NCBI RefSeq assembly: GCF_900187265.1
Contig: NZ_LT906450.1
Span: 4,269,444 to 4,333,443, forward strand
Reading direction: 5' to 3'
Length of the DNA stretch: 64,000 nucleotides
Origin: Rhodococcus rhodochrous
GTDB lineage: Bacteria > Actinomycetota > Actinomycetes > Mycobacteriales > Mycobacteriaceae
Below the pieces are notes generated by a model. The model did no database searches and was not told the origin of the DNA. It saw only the letters and a list, made by a program, of their open reading frames with translations. Both the position numbers and the translations under genes were made by a program. Below, one piece after another: positions 34,763-43,611 of the stretch. Numbering within the stretch: position 1 is the stretch's first letter; each line of letters begins with the position of its first letter.

Positions 34763-36316
34763 TCAGCGATAGGACGCCCGCAGCGTCTTCTTGTCGAGCT
34801 TGCCCAGCGGCGTCAGCGGCAGCGCGTCGAGGAAGTCGACCGACTTGGGCGCGTGCACCGAACCCTTTGCGGCACGCACCTTCTCGATCAGTTCCTCGGC
34901 CGGCACCGACTGACCGTCGCGCAGCACGACACACGCCTTGACGGCCTCGCCCCACTTGGTATCCGGCACACCGACGACGGCCACCGACGCGACCGCCGGG
35001 TGCGACGAGATGACGTCCTCGATCTCGCGGGGGAAGACGTTGAAGCCTCCGGTGACGATCATGTCCTTCTTGCGGTCGACGATCGTCATGAAGCCGTTCT
35101 TGTCGGCGCGCGCGACGTCACCCGTGTGCAGCCATCCGCCGCGCAGCGCCTCGGCGGTCTCCTCCGGCTTGTTCAGATAGCCCTTCATCACCAGCGGGCC
35201 GCGCACACAGATCTCGCCGAGTTCGCCCTGCGGCACCTCGTTCAGGTCGTCGTCGAGCAGACGGACGTCGAGCCACGGCACGGGGCGACCACACGACGCG
35301 AGGCGGCTCGGATCGTCGGGGAGGTGTTCCTCCTTGCGCAGCACCGAGATGGTCATGCCGCATTCGGACTGGCCGTAGAACTGGAAGAAGACCGGGCCGA
35401 GCCGCTCGATCCCTTCGCGCAGGCGGGACGGCGACATCGCCGACGCACCGTAGAACAGGGTCTCGAGGCTCGACAGGTCGCGGCTGTCGAAATCGGGATG
35501 GTCGAGCAGCATGTAGATCATCGTCGGCACGAGCATGGTCGCGTTGATGCGATGCTTCTCGATCGCTTCGAGCACGAGCGCAGGATCGAAGTGCGGCAGC
35601 ACGTAGAGGCATCCGCCGCGCAGGAGCGTGGGGACGAAGAACGCCGCACCCGCGTGCGAGAGCGGGGTGCACACGAGGAAGCGCGGCTGCTCGGGCCACT
35701 GCCACTCGGCCATCTGGATCTGATTCAGGGCCGCGCCCGAACGGAACGAGCCCATCACGCCCTTCGGCTTCCCGGTGGTGCCGCCGGTGTAGACGATGGA
35801 CGAGGTGTCCTCGATGTCGACAGGCGCGGACACGAGGCGCTGCTCGGTGAACTCCTCGGACAGGGCGAGGATGTCGGTGCCCACCGAGGACGGGCCGAGG
35901 GAGAACAGGTTCTTCAGGGTCGGCACCTGCTCGCGCAGCTCCGCGGCGCGTTCCTCGAAGTGGCGGGGATCGAAGATCAGGGTCTCGATCTCGGCGTCGG
36001 TCGAGATGTACTGGTGGTCGGAGAGCGAGCCCATGGGGTTCAGGGCCGTGTTGCGGCAGCCGGCGACCATCGTGGCGCCCATCGAGATGAGCACCTCGGG
36101 CCGGTTCTTGGACAGCATCGCCACCGCCGATCCCTGCCCGACCCCGACGGACGCGAGCGCCTGCTGGAACCGGCTGATGGCAGCGCGCATCTCGGCTCCG
36201 GTGAGGACGACGTCACCGAGGTGCAGGGCGGGCCGGTCGGCGCTGCGGTCGAGCGCGGTGATGAGGAGATCGGGCGTGAATGCGGGGCGGTAGAGGTCGG
36301 CGTACTCCTCGGGCAT
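34763..36316 (-). CDS. Acyl-CoA ligase (ANL superfamily, FadD-like)
   Basis: 517 residues from ATG 36316 (MPEEYADLYRPAF), with GGAAGGACG upstream. ATP motif SSIVYTGGTTGKPKGVMGSF, A5/A6 motifs FYGQSECGMTISVL and GYLNKPEETAEALRGGWLHTGD, and the A10 lysine region LPLTPLGKLDKKTL are all present. It activates a carboxylic acid to an acyl-CoA through an acyl-AMP. The neighbouring KstD-like gene and a KstR-type motif in its promoter suggest a steroid or other lipid acid, but the substrate is not shown. Confidence 0.9.
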   Translation of the reverse strand: MPEEYADLYRPAFTPDLLITALDRSADRPALHLGDVVLTGAEMRAAISRFQQALASVGVGQGSAVAMLSKNRPEVLISMGATMVAGCRNTALNPMGSLSDHQYISTDAEIETLIFDPRHFEERAAELREQVPTLKNLFSLGPSSVGTDILALSEEFTEQRLVSAPVDIEDTSSIVYTGGTTGKPKGVMGSFRSGAALNQIQMAEWQWPEQPRFLVCTPLSHAGAAFFVPTLLRGGCLYVLPHFDPALVLEAIEKHRINATMLVPTMIYMLLDHPDFDSRDLSSLETLFYGASAMSPSRLREGIERLGPVFFQFYGQSECGMTISVLRKEEHLPDDPSRLASCGRPVPWLDVRLLDDDLNEVPQGELGEICVRGPLVMKGYLNKPEETAEALRGGWLHTGDVARADKNGFMTIVDRKKDMIVTGGFNVFPREIEDVISSHPAVASVAVVGVPDTKWGEAVKACVVLRDGQSVPAEELIEKVRAAKGSVHAPKSVDFLDALPLTPLGKLDKKTLRASYR

Positions 36317-36430
36317 GGTCGTCCTTCCGGTGTGCTGTGACGGTCCGTTGTGTGACGTCACCGGTCGGCGTTCTCCGCTGTGGTGACCATCACCTGCCGT
36401 TCGTCACGATAACCTCTCGATGCCGAAAAC

Positions 36431-36444
36431 TGAAACACGTTCCA
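36431..36444. promoter_or_regulatory. KstR-type operator
   Basis: TGAAACACGTTCCA exactly fits TnnAACnnGTTnnA, the core recognised by the cholesterol-catabolism repressor KstR in mycobacteria and rhodococci. It lies between the divergent acyl-CoA ligase and reductase genes, about 115 bp and 70 bp from their starts. A chance match is possible for a degenerate 14-mer, but the lipid-catabolic setting supports it. Confidence 0.55.
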
Positions 36445-36513
36445 CTCTGCCTTTTCGCCGATTTCTCGCCTAGAGTCTTGGGCACGTCACAGCACACCAC
36501 CGGGGGATCACGC

Positions 36514-37305
36514 ATGCAGTCGGCCACGCCGTCACCGAGCGAGACCGAAACGGCAGTCACCGCAACCGTCGTCGAACATCATCGGCTCCGGCACGACCTC
36601 GTCGTCGTGCGTCTCGAATGCGACGACGCGATCGTCGATTTCCGCCCCGGGCAGTACGTCGACGTGGCCGTGCCGCAACGTCCCACGCTGCCGCGTCGCC
36701 TCTCCCCCGCGCTGCCACCGTCGCTGGACGGCAAGCTCGAGTTCCACGTGCGCACGGTCCCGGGTGGCTGGGTGAGCGGCGCGATCGTCGCCGACACCCA
36801 ACCGGGCGACGTGTGGCAGATCGGCGCCGCCCGCGGCGGCGACCTCCACATCGACGACACCGGCCGCATCGTCATCATGGTGGCCGGCGGCACGGGCCTC
36901 GCGCCGCTGCGGTCGTTGATCCTCGACACGGCGCGTCGCCCGGATCCGCCCCGCACCTTCCTGTTCACGGGCGCCCGCAACCCGCGCGACCTGTACGCCG
37001 CCGACATGCTCATGCTCCTGTCGGAGGCGCTGCCGTGGCTGACGGTGGTGCCGGTCGTGGAGACCCTCGAGATCCCCGACATCCCCGACCCCTGGTTCGA
37101 TCGCATCGCCCCGCGCATCGACGAGTTCGGACCCGACCCCGACGAACTGCTCGAGGGCAGCGTCGACGAGGTCGTCACGTCCTACGGTGCGTTCGGCGAC
37201 CACCAGGTGCTCGTGTGCGGCCCGGCGGCCATGGTGCGCACCACCGCTCAGCGGCTGATCGAGACCGGTACCCCGGTCGAGAACATCCGCTACGACCCGT
37301 ACTGA
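36514..37305 (+). CDS. FAD/NAD-binding oxidoreductase (stand-alone reductase)
   Basis: 263 residues from ATG 36514. Ferredoxin reductase-type module: FAD domain with FRPGQYVDVAVPQRPTLPRR and LEFHVRTVPGGWVSGA, NAD domain with IMVAGGTGLAPLRSLIL and VLVCGPAAMVRTTAQRLIE. It matches the reductase half of the flavohemoglobin at 29638 but has no globin. It is likely an electron carrier for an oxygenase or other partner; that partner is not identified here. A KstR-like motif precedes it. Confidence 0.88.
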   Translation: MQSATPSPSETETAVTATVVEHHRLRHDLVVVRLECDDAIVDFRPGQYVDVAVPQRPTLPRRLSPALPPSLDGKLEFHVRTVPGGWVSGAIVADTQPGDVWQIGAARGGDLHIDDTGRIVIMVAGGTGLAPLRSLILDTARRPDPPRTFLFTGARNPRDLYAADMLMLLSEALPWLTVVPVVETLEIPDIPDPWFDRIAPRIDEFGPDPDELLEGSVDEVVTSYGAFGDHQVLVCGPAAMVRTTAQRLIETGTPVENIRYDPY

Positions 37306-37330
37306 GTGCCCCGGCGCACCGGCCGGCGCT

Positions 37331-37846
37331 CTACGAAGCGGCCGCGGTCACCCAGGCACGGGCGACGACCGACCCGGACGAGTCCGTGCCGACGAGCGCG
37401 ACGTCCTCGACGTTCTCGTGATCGGTGCGGTAACGCTGCAACACGGTCACCGACCAGGTCGGTGATCCGGGACCCGCGGAGTGCTCGTAGAAGCGCATCC
37501 GGAGCCGCCGCACATCGGCGAGGTCGAACCGTTCGACAACCGAATGCAGCAGTTCGTCGGCGTACGGGGTGGGCACACCGTGCTCACCGCCCGGACGCGC
37601 CGATCCGGACACGAAGACCTCGGCGACGACCCGCCCGATCTCATCGACGTATCCGAGTGTCCGGTCGAGCCGGCCGGACGCCTCGTCACGGTTGTCGCGG
37701 GCCCGGCAGGTCAGCGCGTCGGTGGTGGGTGGCGCGAAGAACACGACGTCCACTTCGTCCACCGGGCCGTCTTCGGGACGGGGCCCGGCTCCCCAGAGGG
37801 ACAGCACGGTAGGGAGGGAACGGACGTCCCCGTTCGTGATCGTCAC
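37331..37846 (-). CDS. Conserved hypothetical protein
   Basis: 171 residues (MTITNGDVRSLPTVLSLWGA). No signal peptide or membrane helix. It has an acidic start, a central VGYVDEIGRVVAEVF-like strand pair (read as TLGYVDEIGRVVAEVFVSGS), and RRLRMRFYEHSAGPGSPTWS. I do not recognise the family. It ends 25 bp from the convergent reductase stop and precedes the KstD-like gene on the same strand map. Confidence 0.6.
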   Translation of the reverse strand: MTITNGDVRSLPTVLSLWGAGPRPEDGPVDEVDVVFFAPPTTDALTCRARDNRDEASGRLDRTLGYVDEIGRVVAEVFVSGSARPGGEHGVPTPYADELLHSVVERFDLADVRRLRMRFYEHSAGPGSPTWSVTVLQRYRTDHENVEDVALVGTDSSGSVVARAWVTAAAS

Positions 37847-37875
37847 ATGCCCTCCCTACCTCTCGGATCGTCCGC

Positions 37876-39588
37876 TCAGGCGACCGGTGCGTCCGACGAT
37901 GCTGCGTCGCGTGCCGCGATGTACCCGAAGACCAGGCCCTGCCCGATGGTGGCGCCGGCACCGGGATAGCGGTGGCCGAACGCGTTGGCCGCGGTGTTGC
38001 CGATGGCGTAGAGACCGGCGATGGGGCTGCCGTCCTCGCGGAGGACCCGCGCCCGTTCGTCGGCGCGCACGCCACCGCACGTGCCGAGATCGCTCAGCGT
38101 CATCTTCACCGCGTAGAGCGGGCCGTGCGTGAGGGGTCGCAGGTTCGGGTTCGGCTGGACGGTCGGGTCACCGTAGTAGCGGTCGTAGGCACTGCCGCCA
38201 CGTCCGAACTCGGAATCCGTTCCCGCCGCCGCGTCCTCGTTGAACTTGCCGAACGTCGCGGCGAAGGTGTCCACCGGCACGCCCATCGACGCCGCGAGTT
38301 CCGCAGCGGTGGTGCCGCGGTGGGCGATGCCCGCCTTGTACCAGGCCTCCGGGAGCGGCTGGCGCGGGAACACCCCGGCCGCGAAGACGTAGCTGTTGCG
38401 GTACTTCTGGTCGAAGACGATCCACATCGACTCGATCGGATCGCCGGCACGCTCGCGTTCGAGCACCAACTGTCCGAACGACATGTAGTCGGACGACTCG
38501 TTGGTGAACCGGCGTCCCGTCTGGTCGACGATGAACGAGCCGGGCAGCGAACGCTCGGCGAGCATGACCATCGGCGGCTTGCCCGGGCGGGTCGGCGCGA
38601 CGGCGGGGAACCACCAGGCCTGGTCCATGAGGGCGAGATCGGCACCGACCTCCTGGGCCGCCTTGATCGCATCGCCGGTGTTGGTCTCCGCCCCGAGGCT
38701 CTCGTGGTCGAGCAGACGCTCGGACTGGAACTTGCGGCGCATCTCCATGTCGTGGTCGAACCCGCCGGCGGCGAGCACCACCCCGCGACGCGCGGTCACC
38801 GTCACCTCACGTCCGTTCTGCGCTACGACGGCACCGGTGACACGGTCGCCGTCGGTGAGCAGACGCACCAGCGACGTCTCGGTCCACACCGGCACACCGG
38901 CCTTCAGCACACCCGCGAACAGTCCGGCGGCGATCGCCTGTCCACCGGCGACGTATTCACGCTTGACGGCGAGACCGGCGACACCCTGGGCGAGCCGCTT
39001 GAAGATGCGCGGAAAACCCTTGTGCGGCACGCGCAGCATGAGGTTCATCCACTTGTAGTCGGCACCGGTGGTGGGCATCGGCAGGCTCGCCTCCATGAGG
39101 CCGGGACGCAGTCGACCGCGCTCCTCACCGAGGACCGACAGGTCCAGGGGCAGGCACTCGCAGCTGCGGCCGACCGCCGAACCACCCGCCAGTTCGGGGT
39201 GATAGTCGGAGTAGCCCTCTGCCCAGAACAGCTTCATGGGGGTGGTGCGCTGGAGCATCTCGACGGTGGCGACACCGTTGTCGACGAAGGCCTCGCCCCG
39301 CTCGACCGGCGCCGTGCCGTCGACGACCGTCCGCACGTAGGTGTGGCCGCGCTCGATGGTGTCGCCGCTTCCCGCCGCGTCGAGTACCGGATTGGCCGGC
39401 ACCCAGAACGCACCGCCGGAACGGGCGGTCGATCCGCCGACGTAGGCCGATTTCTCCACGATGAGGGCGGACAGGCCCGCCTCGTGCGCGGTGAGCGCGG
39501 CGGCCATGCCGGTACCGGACCCGATCACGAGCAGGTCCACGGTCGTGTCGCGGGCTGTGGTCACGGCCGGTACAGGGGTCTTGGCCAT
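37876..39588 (-). CDS. FAD-dependent dehydrogenase, 3-ketosteroid delta1-dehydrogenase-like
   Basis: 570-residue flavoprotein of the fumarate reductase/KstD fold. The dinucleotide motif is VIGSGTGMAAALTAHEAGLS, followed by VGGSTARSGGAFWVPANPVL, which is characteristic of KstD-type enzymes, a second FAD loop VVLAAGGFDHDMEMRR, and the active-site region YAVKMTLSDLGTCGGVRADE. These enzymes introduce a 1,2 double bond in 3-ketosteroids. The class fit is good, but several FAD dehydrogenases share it, so steroid activity is an inference. ATG 39588 is used. Confidence 0.85.
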   Translation of the reverse strand: MAKTPVPAVTTARDTTVDLLVIGSGTGMAAALTAHEAGLSALIVEKSAYVGGSTARSGGAFWVPANPVLDAAGSGDTIERGHTYVRTVVDGTAPVERGEAFVDNGVATVEMLQRTTPMKLFWAEGYSDYHPELAGGSAVGRSCECLPLDLSVLGEERGRLRPGLMEASLPMPTTGADYKWMNLMLRVPHKGFPRIFKRLAQGVAGLAVKREYVAGGQAIAAGLFAGVLKAGVPVWTETSLVRLLTDGDRVTGAVVAQNGREVTVTARRGVVLAAGGFDHDMEMRRKFQSERLLDHESLGAETNTGDAIKAAQEVGADLALMDQAWWFPAVAPTRPGKPPMVMLAERSLPGSFIVDQTGRRFTNESSDYMSFGQLVLERERAGDPIESMWIVFDQKYRNSYVFAAGVFPRQPLPEAWYKAGIAHRGTTAAELAASMGVPVDTFAATFGKFNEDAAAGTDSEFGRGGSAYDRYYGDPTVQPNPNLRPLTHGPLYAVKMTLSDLGTCGGVRADERARVLREDGSPIAGLYAIGNTAANAFGHRYPGAGATIGQGLVFGYIAARDAASSDAPVA

Positions 39589-39707
39589 CGACTGTCTCCT
39601 TCACATCGTTGTCTTCCGGACGGTATGGCAGCTCCGGGAGTCGTAACATGCGTGATCCCGATCACCGGGAGAACGCGAGGACGGACGATCGGTCTCCGAC
39701 GGTCCGA

Positions 39708-40631
39708 TCATTCCGGCGAGGCGAAGACGCCGGAGAGGTAGGCGACGATCTCGTGGAACAACTCCTCCGCAGCAGGTAGCACGGCTGTCATGGTCGCGAA
39801 ACCGTGCATCATCCCGTCGTACCGCCGTAGTTCGACCGGCACACCGGATTCCTGCATACGCCGCGCGTACTCCTCGGTGCCGTCGCGCGTGGGGTCCACT
39901 TCGGCGGTGGCGACGAAGGCGGGCGGCAGGCCGACCAGGTCGCCGGCGAGGCCCGGAGATGCCTGCACAGAACGCCGGTCGGCGGGATCCGGCACGTACA
40001 TGTCCCAGAACCAGTGACAATCCTCCGGGGACAGCAGTGCCGTGGCGTACTCGGGATTGGTCACTTCCATCACCGCAGTCCCGTACAGGGAGATCTGCGC
40101 GAGAGGACATGGAAGACCGGTCTCGTGGAGTTGCTGGGCCAACGCGAAGGTCAGAGTGCCACCGGCACTCTCGCCTGCGATCACTGCTCGCGTCACGTCG
40201 ACGGGCCGAAGTTCATCGGGCGCAGAGGTGATCCATTCCCAAACACTCCGACAATCGTCGAGCGCCGCCGGACAGGGGTGTTCCGGCGCCAGCCGGTAGT
40301 CCACGGAGACGATGACGGACCGGGATGCGATGCTCAACTTCCGCAGGTACTCCTCGTTCTGGTCGAGATTTCCGACGGCGAATCCTCCACTGTGCATCCA
40401 CTGCACCACCGGCAACCCCGGGTCGTCGGACGGCCGGTAGACGCGCACGGGAACGCCACCACCGGCAGAGGGAACGACGCTGTCCTGTCGATGATGAATG
40501 GGTGTCGTTGCCGGAATCGCGTGCGCAGCGAGAGCGGCACGCAGATCCTCCACAGGCGTCTCGTGCATGGGCTTCGCCATGCGTGCTGCAGATGCATCGA
40601 CCACGCGCTGCGCTTCCGGTGAGAGCGACAT
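39708..40631 (-). CDS. HSL-type alpha/beta-hydrolase
   Basis: 307-residue esterase/lipase-like enzyme of the hormone-sensitive lipase family. The nucleophile elbow is GESAGG, the oxyanion-hole segment is VVQWMHSGGFAVGNL (HSGG instead of the usual HGGG), the early SVDYRLAPEHPCPAALDDCR block is typical, and the catalytic His is in DGMMHGFATM. Likely acts on small acyl esters or carboxylates. It lies 120 bp upstream of the KstD-like gene on the same strand. Confidence 0.9.
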   Translation of the reverse strand: MSLSPEAQRVVDASAARMAKPMHETPVEDLRAALAAHAIPATTPIHHRQDSVVPSAGGGVPVRVYRPSDDPGLPVVQWMHSGGFAVGNLDQNEEYLRKLSIASRSVIVSVDYRLAPEHPCPAALDDCRSVWEWITSAPDELRPVDVTRAVIAGESAGGTLTFALAQQLHETGLPCPLAQISLYGTAVMEVTNPEYATALLSPEDCHWFWDMYVPDPADRRSVQASPGLAGDLVGLPPAFVATAEVDPTRDGTEEYARRMQESGVPVELRRYDGMMHGFATMTAVLPAAEELFHEIVAYLSGVFASPE

Positions 40632-40813
40632 GTGTTCTCGTTTCGTCGACGTCTCGTACGGGCTGGGGAGGTTCCGATCGCTGTGGCGGCGGTTCGGATC
40701 AGAGAACTCGCGGAGACACCTCTGCGAAGTGATCGGCGTATCTCACCAAGTCCTGGGTATCGAGAACGACGTGAACGGCACTGAAGTGAACCGTCTCGGG
40801 TTTCTTGCCGCTC

Positions 40814-41137
40814 CTATATCGGTGACGGCTCCGGTTGTGGAGTCGACAGGTGAGCGTAGTACGCCGCCTCGAATTCATCCGGCGGGACGTATCCGAGACG
40901 GCTGTGCAGGCGACTGCGATTGAACCAGTCGACCCACTCCATCGTGGCGTACTCGACGTCCTCGACGGACTTGTAGGGACCCGGATGGAACGGGTTTCCC
41001 TTGGTGATCACTTCGGTCTTGAACAACCCGATCGTGCTCTCGGCCAGAGCGTTGTCGTATGCGTCTCCGACGCTGCCAATCGACGCGGCAATACCCTCCA
41101 GCACAAGGGTTTCCGCGAAAGAGATGGAAGTGTACTG
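40814..41137 (-). pseudogene. IS3 element 1 orfB, C-terminal part
   Basis: C-terminal integrase-core piece of an IS3-family transposase: QYTSISFAETLVLEGIAASI, then DNALAESTIGLFKTEV with the catalytic glutamate and NRSRLHSRLGYVPPDEFEAA. The reading continues into 42626-43264 once IS30 is removed (DAGSQ then YTS). It is inactive as interrupted. Confidence 0.9.
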
Positions 41138-42625
41138 GGCGAGTTCAACCGGTCGATGCAACACCGGGCTACTGCAGGGAGCGTAGCTGCTCGGCGAAGA
41201 CCTCGGCCGGGGTTCGCCAGCCGAGGACCTTGCGTGGCCTGTTGTTGATCGCCAGAGCGACGGCGTCGAGGTCCTCGGCGGACCACCGGGACAGATCGGT
41301 ACCCTTCGGGAAATACTGGCGCAGCAGGCCGTTCGTGTTCTCGTTCGTCGGTCGTTGCCAGGGCGAGTGCGGGTCGGCGAAGAACACTCTCGTGCCGGTC
41401 TTGAGAGCGAACCGGGCATGACCGGACAGCTCCTTTCCGCGGTCCCAGGTCAAGGTCTTGCGGAGCTGCTCGGGAAGCGTGGTCATCGATGTCGTCAGCG
41501 CGGCGTTCATCGCGGCGGCGCCGTAGCCACCGAGGGACGGACCGTTCTTCACAGGCGGCCTCTCGCCCCACCCCTCCAATCGAGGCAGGTGCACCAGGAT
41601 CGTGGAGCGGCTGCTGCGCTCGACGAGCGTGCCGATCGCGGACCGGCCGGTCCCGATGATCAAGTCGCCTTCCCAATGCCCTGGGACAGCACGGTCTTCG
41701 GCTTCGGCGGGGCGTTCGCTGATCACCACGTCCGCGGTGACATGTCCCTGCGGCTTGTTCTGCGATCGGCTACGGGGCACCCGCAGTGCCCGGCCGGTGC
41801 GCAGGCATGTGACCAACTCCCGTGTCAGGGCGCCTCGACCTTCGATGTACAACGATTGGTAGATCGCCTCGTGACTGATGCGCATGGACTCATCCTCCGG
41901 GAAATCAACTTTCAGCCGGTGCGAGATCTGTTCCGGGCTCCATGCCGTCGCCCACCGTCGGTCCTGCCGATGCGGCTTGTTCAGTCCTTTCCACGCGGGC
42001 GTGTCGGGGCCTGCGACGGCGGTGCCGTCGGGCCGGCGGACGGCCGCGGAGAGCCGCTCCTGCACATACTCACGCAACCTGTCGTTGTCTAACAGCTTCG
42101 CCGTTTTCGGGCGTTTCGCGGCTTGTTGCGCTTTCCACTGCGCCACTCCGGCTCGGTAGACCTGCGTGCCGCTGCGGGTCGCCGCGTTGCGGCGCAGCTC
42201 GCGTGAGATCGTCCCCGGGTCGCGTCCGATCCGACGGGCGATCTCCCGCACGCCGACATCCTGGGCGCGCAACAGTGCGATCTCCTCACGCTCGGTGAAC
42301 GACAGGTAGCGGCCCGTGGGCTCGTCCAGGCTGATCGGCGGCATGCCGCCAGCGTGACGGAACCACCGGGACCCGACCGGCCACGACACGCCGACGGCCT
42401 CCGCGGCGTCGGCAGTCGTCGCTCCTGAGGCGATCCGCCGCCAGAAATCGCGCTGCACCGCACGCGAGGGTTCCGGTCTCCCCGGTGACCGCATCGACGG
42501 GCGCAACGCCCGATCCGCCGCCCACTGCCGTCGGGCACCCACCGGCGCCTGGCGTGTCTGCTTGTTGCTGCGTCCCATCGCACACCTCCGTCATCGAGGT
42601 GTTGCGACGACCGATTGAATCCACC
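41138..42625 (-). mobile_element. IS30-family element inserted in IS3 element 1
   Basis: 1,488 bp with 28-bp imperfect inverted repeats at 41138-41165 and 42598-42625. Flanked by CTG at 41135-41137 and 42626-42628, a 3-bp target duplication. On the minus strand the host reads ...GGCAGTCAG|element|CAGTACACT.... The intact ends and duplication suggest a recent insertion. Confidence 0.93.
41169..42578 (-). CDS. IS30-family transposase
   Basis: 469 residues. An N-terminal helix-turn-helix (VREIARRIGRDPGTISRELR) and a DDE core: VPGHWEGDLIIG (first Asp), LTWDRGKELSGHARFA (second Asp), and PWQRPTNENTNGLLRQYFPK (Glu). The C-terminal NNRPRKVLGWRTPAEVFAEQ is typical of IS30. The start lies 20 bp inside the right inverted repeat, so the gene fills the element. 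It appears intact. Confidence 0.96.
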   Translation of the reverse strand: MGRSNKQTRQAPVGARRQWAADRALRPSMRSPGRPEPSRAVQRDFWRRIASGATTADAAEAVGVSWPVGSRWFRHAGGMPPISLDEPTGRYLSFTEREEIALLRAQDVGVREIARRIGRDPGTISRELRRNAATRSGTQVYRAGVAQWKAQQAAKRPKTAKLLDNDRLREYVQERLSAAVRRPDGTAVAGPDTPAWKGLNKPHRQDRRWATAWSPEQISHRLKVDFPEDESMRISHEAIYQSLYIEGRGALTRELVTCLRTGRALRVPRSRSQNKPQGHVTADVVISERPAEAEDRAVPGHWEGDLIIGTGRSAIGTLVERSSRSTILVHLPRLEGWGERPPVKNGPSLGGYGAAAMNAALTTSMTTLPEQLRKTLTWDRGKELSGHARFALKTGTRVFFADPHSPWQRPTNENTNGLLRQYFPKGTDLSRWSAEDLDAVALAINNRPRKVLGWRTPAEVFAEQLRSLQ

Positions 42626-43264
42626 CTGACTGCCGGCATCGCTATGGTGGATCAACCCTGAGCCGACCGGGTGGCCCGTGTGGTCACGTCGCCACAATGC
42701 CATCTTCAAGGCGGTGGTGACCATCGCGGTGTCCTTGACGGTGGCGGCATGCCAGCCGACGATCGCCCGCGAGAAGCAGTCGATCACGAACGCGACATAG
42801 ACGAACCCCGCCCAGGTGCGGCAATAGGTGAAGTCGGTGACCCACTTCCGATTCGGAACCTCGGCGGTGAAATCACGATCGACCAGGTCAGGGGCGCGGC
42901 GGCTGTCCGAGCCGCCGGGCATGGTGGTGCGGTGCCGACGGCCCCGGACCGCTCCGGACAGCCCTTCATCGCGCATCAACCGGTCGACGGTGCATGCCGC
43001 GACGTCGTGGCCGTGTCTGCGCAGGTGCACGGTCATCTTCCGGCGACCATAGAGACCTTCGGCGGTGCCGACGGTCTCACGCAGAGCGTTCGTCAGATGT
43101 GCATCGGCGACGGTCCGGCGGGATGGAGAAGCAGTTTTCCAGTTCCGATACGTGCGTGGGGCGACCTTGACGCCACGCTCGGTGAGCACGGCGCAGATCG
43201 ACTCGACCCGGTGTCCTTGTGCACGCATCTGGTCGATGAACTGGCAGATCAGCGGCGGCGAGGG
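42626..43264 (-). pseudogene. IS3 element 1 orfB, N-terminal part
   Basis: HTH-linked N-terminal part and first half of the integrase core: MRAQGHRVESICAVLTERGV, EGLYGRRKMTVHLRRHGHDV, KWVTDFTYCRTWAGFVYVAF with the first catalytic Asp, and LIHHSDAGSQ where the IS30 insertion lies. Translation is probably by -1 frameshift from orfA near 43250-43265, as in IS3 elements. It is broken by IS30. Confidence 0.9.
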
Positions 43265-43560
43265 TCGAGCTCCCTCGCGAAGAAAATCGAGGCCGATTTC
43301 AAGATTTCGTTGGCCTCACGGAGGTCTCGGACTTCGCGTTCGAGCTCTTTGATTCGTTGCTGTTCAGCGGTGGTCACGTCGGGTGTCTTGTCGGCATCGA
43401 TCAGAGCCTGGCGGGTCCAGGTGCGCAGCGACTCGACACCGACGCCGAGCTTCGGGGCGATGGCTTTGCACGCCGCGAACGGCGAAGAATATTCGTCGAG
43501 GTGGTCGAGGACCATCTTCACCGCTCGTTCACGCTGCTCGGCGGGGTAACGCTTGGACAT
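43249..43560 (-). CDS. IS3 element 1 orfA
   Basis: 103 residues (MSKRYPAEQRERAVKMVLDH), a helix-turn-helix protein with the leucine-zipper tail of IS3 orfA (EQQRIKELEREVRDLREANE). In active elements it regulates transposition and is fused to orfB by frameshifting. It is intact, but its partner is interrupted. Confidence 0.92.
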   Translation of the reverse strand: MSKRYPAEQRERAVKMVLDHLDEYSSPFAACKAIAPKLGVGVESLRTWTRQALIDADKTPDVTTAEQQRIKELEREVRDLREANEILKSASIFFARELDPRRR

Positions 43561-43611
43561 GATGTGCATCCTCCTCAAGAAAGGAGGCGGCATCAAACCC
43601 GAGACGGTTCA

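Larger units (their letters stand above)
40787..43611 (-). mobile_element. IS3-family element 1, interrupted by IS30
   Basis: Ends are TGAACCGTCTCGGGTTT at 40787 and its complement ending at 43611; the inverted repeat continues as CTTGCCGC/GATGCCGC. It contains orfA (43249-43560) and orfB, which is cut by IS30 (41138-42625). Removing IS30 and one 3-bp copy restores orfB. Flanks are AAG and GTG, so no target duplication is seen, suggesting rearrangement next to the element. Confidence 0.88.

Noticed and set aside
36346-36400. GTGACGTCAC and GGTGACCATCACC as CRP/GlxR-type sites
   Set aside because: Short palindromes without the TGTGA-N6-TCACA spacing; common by chance in this GC content.
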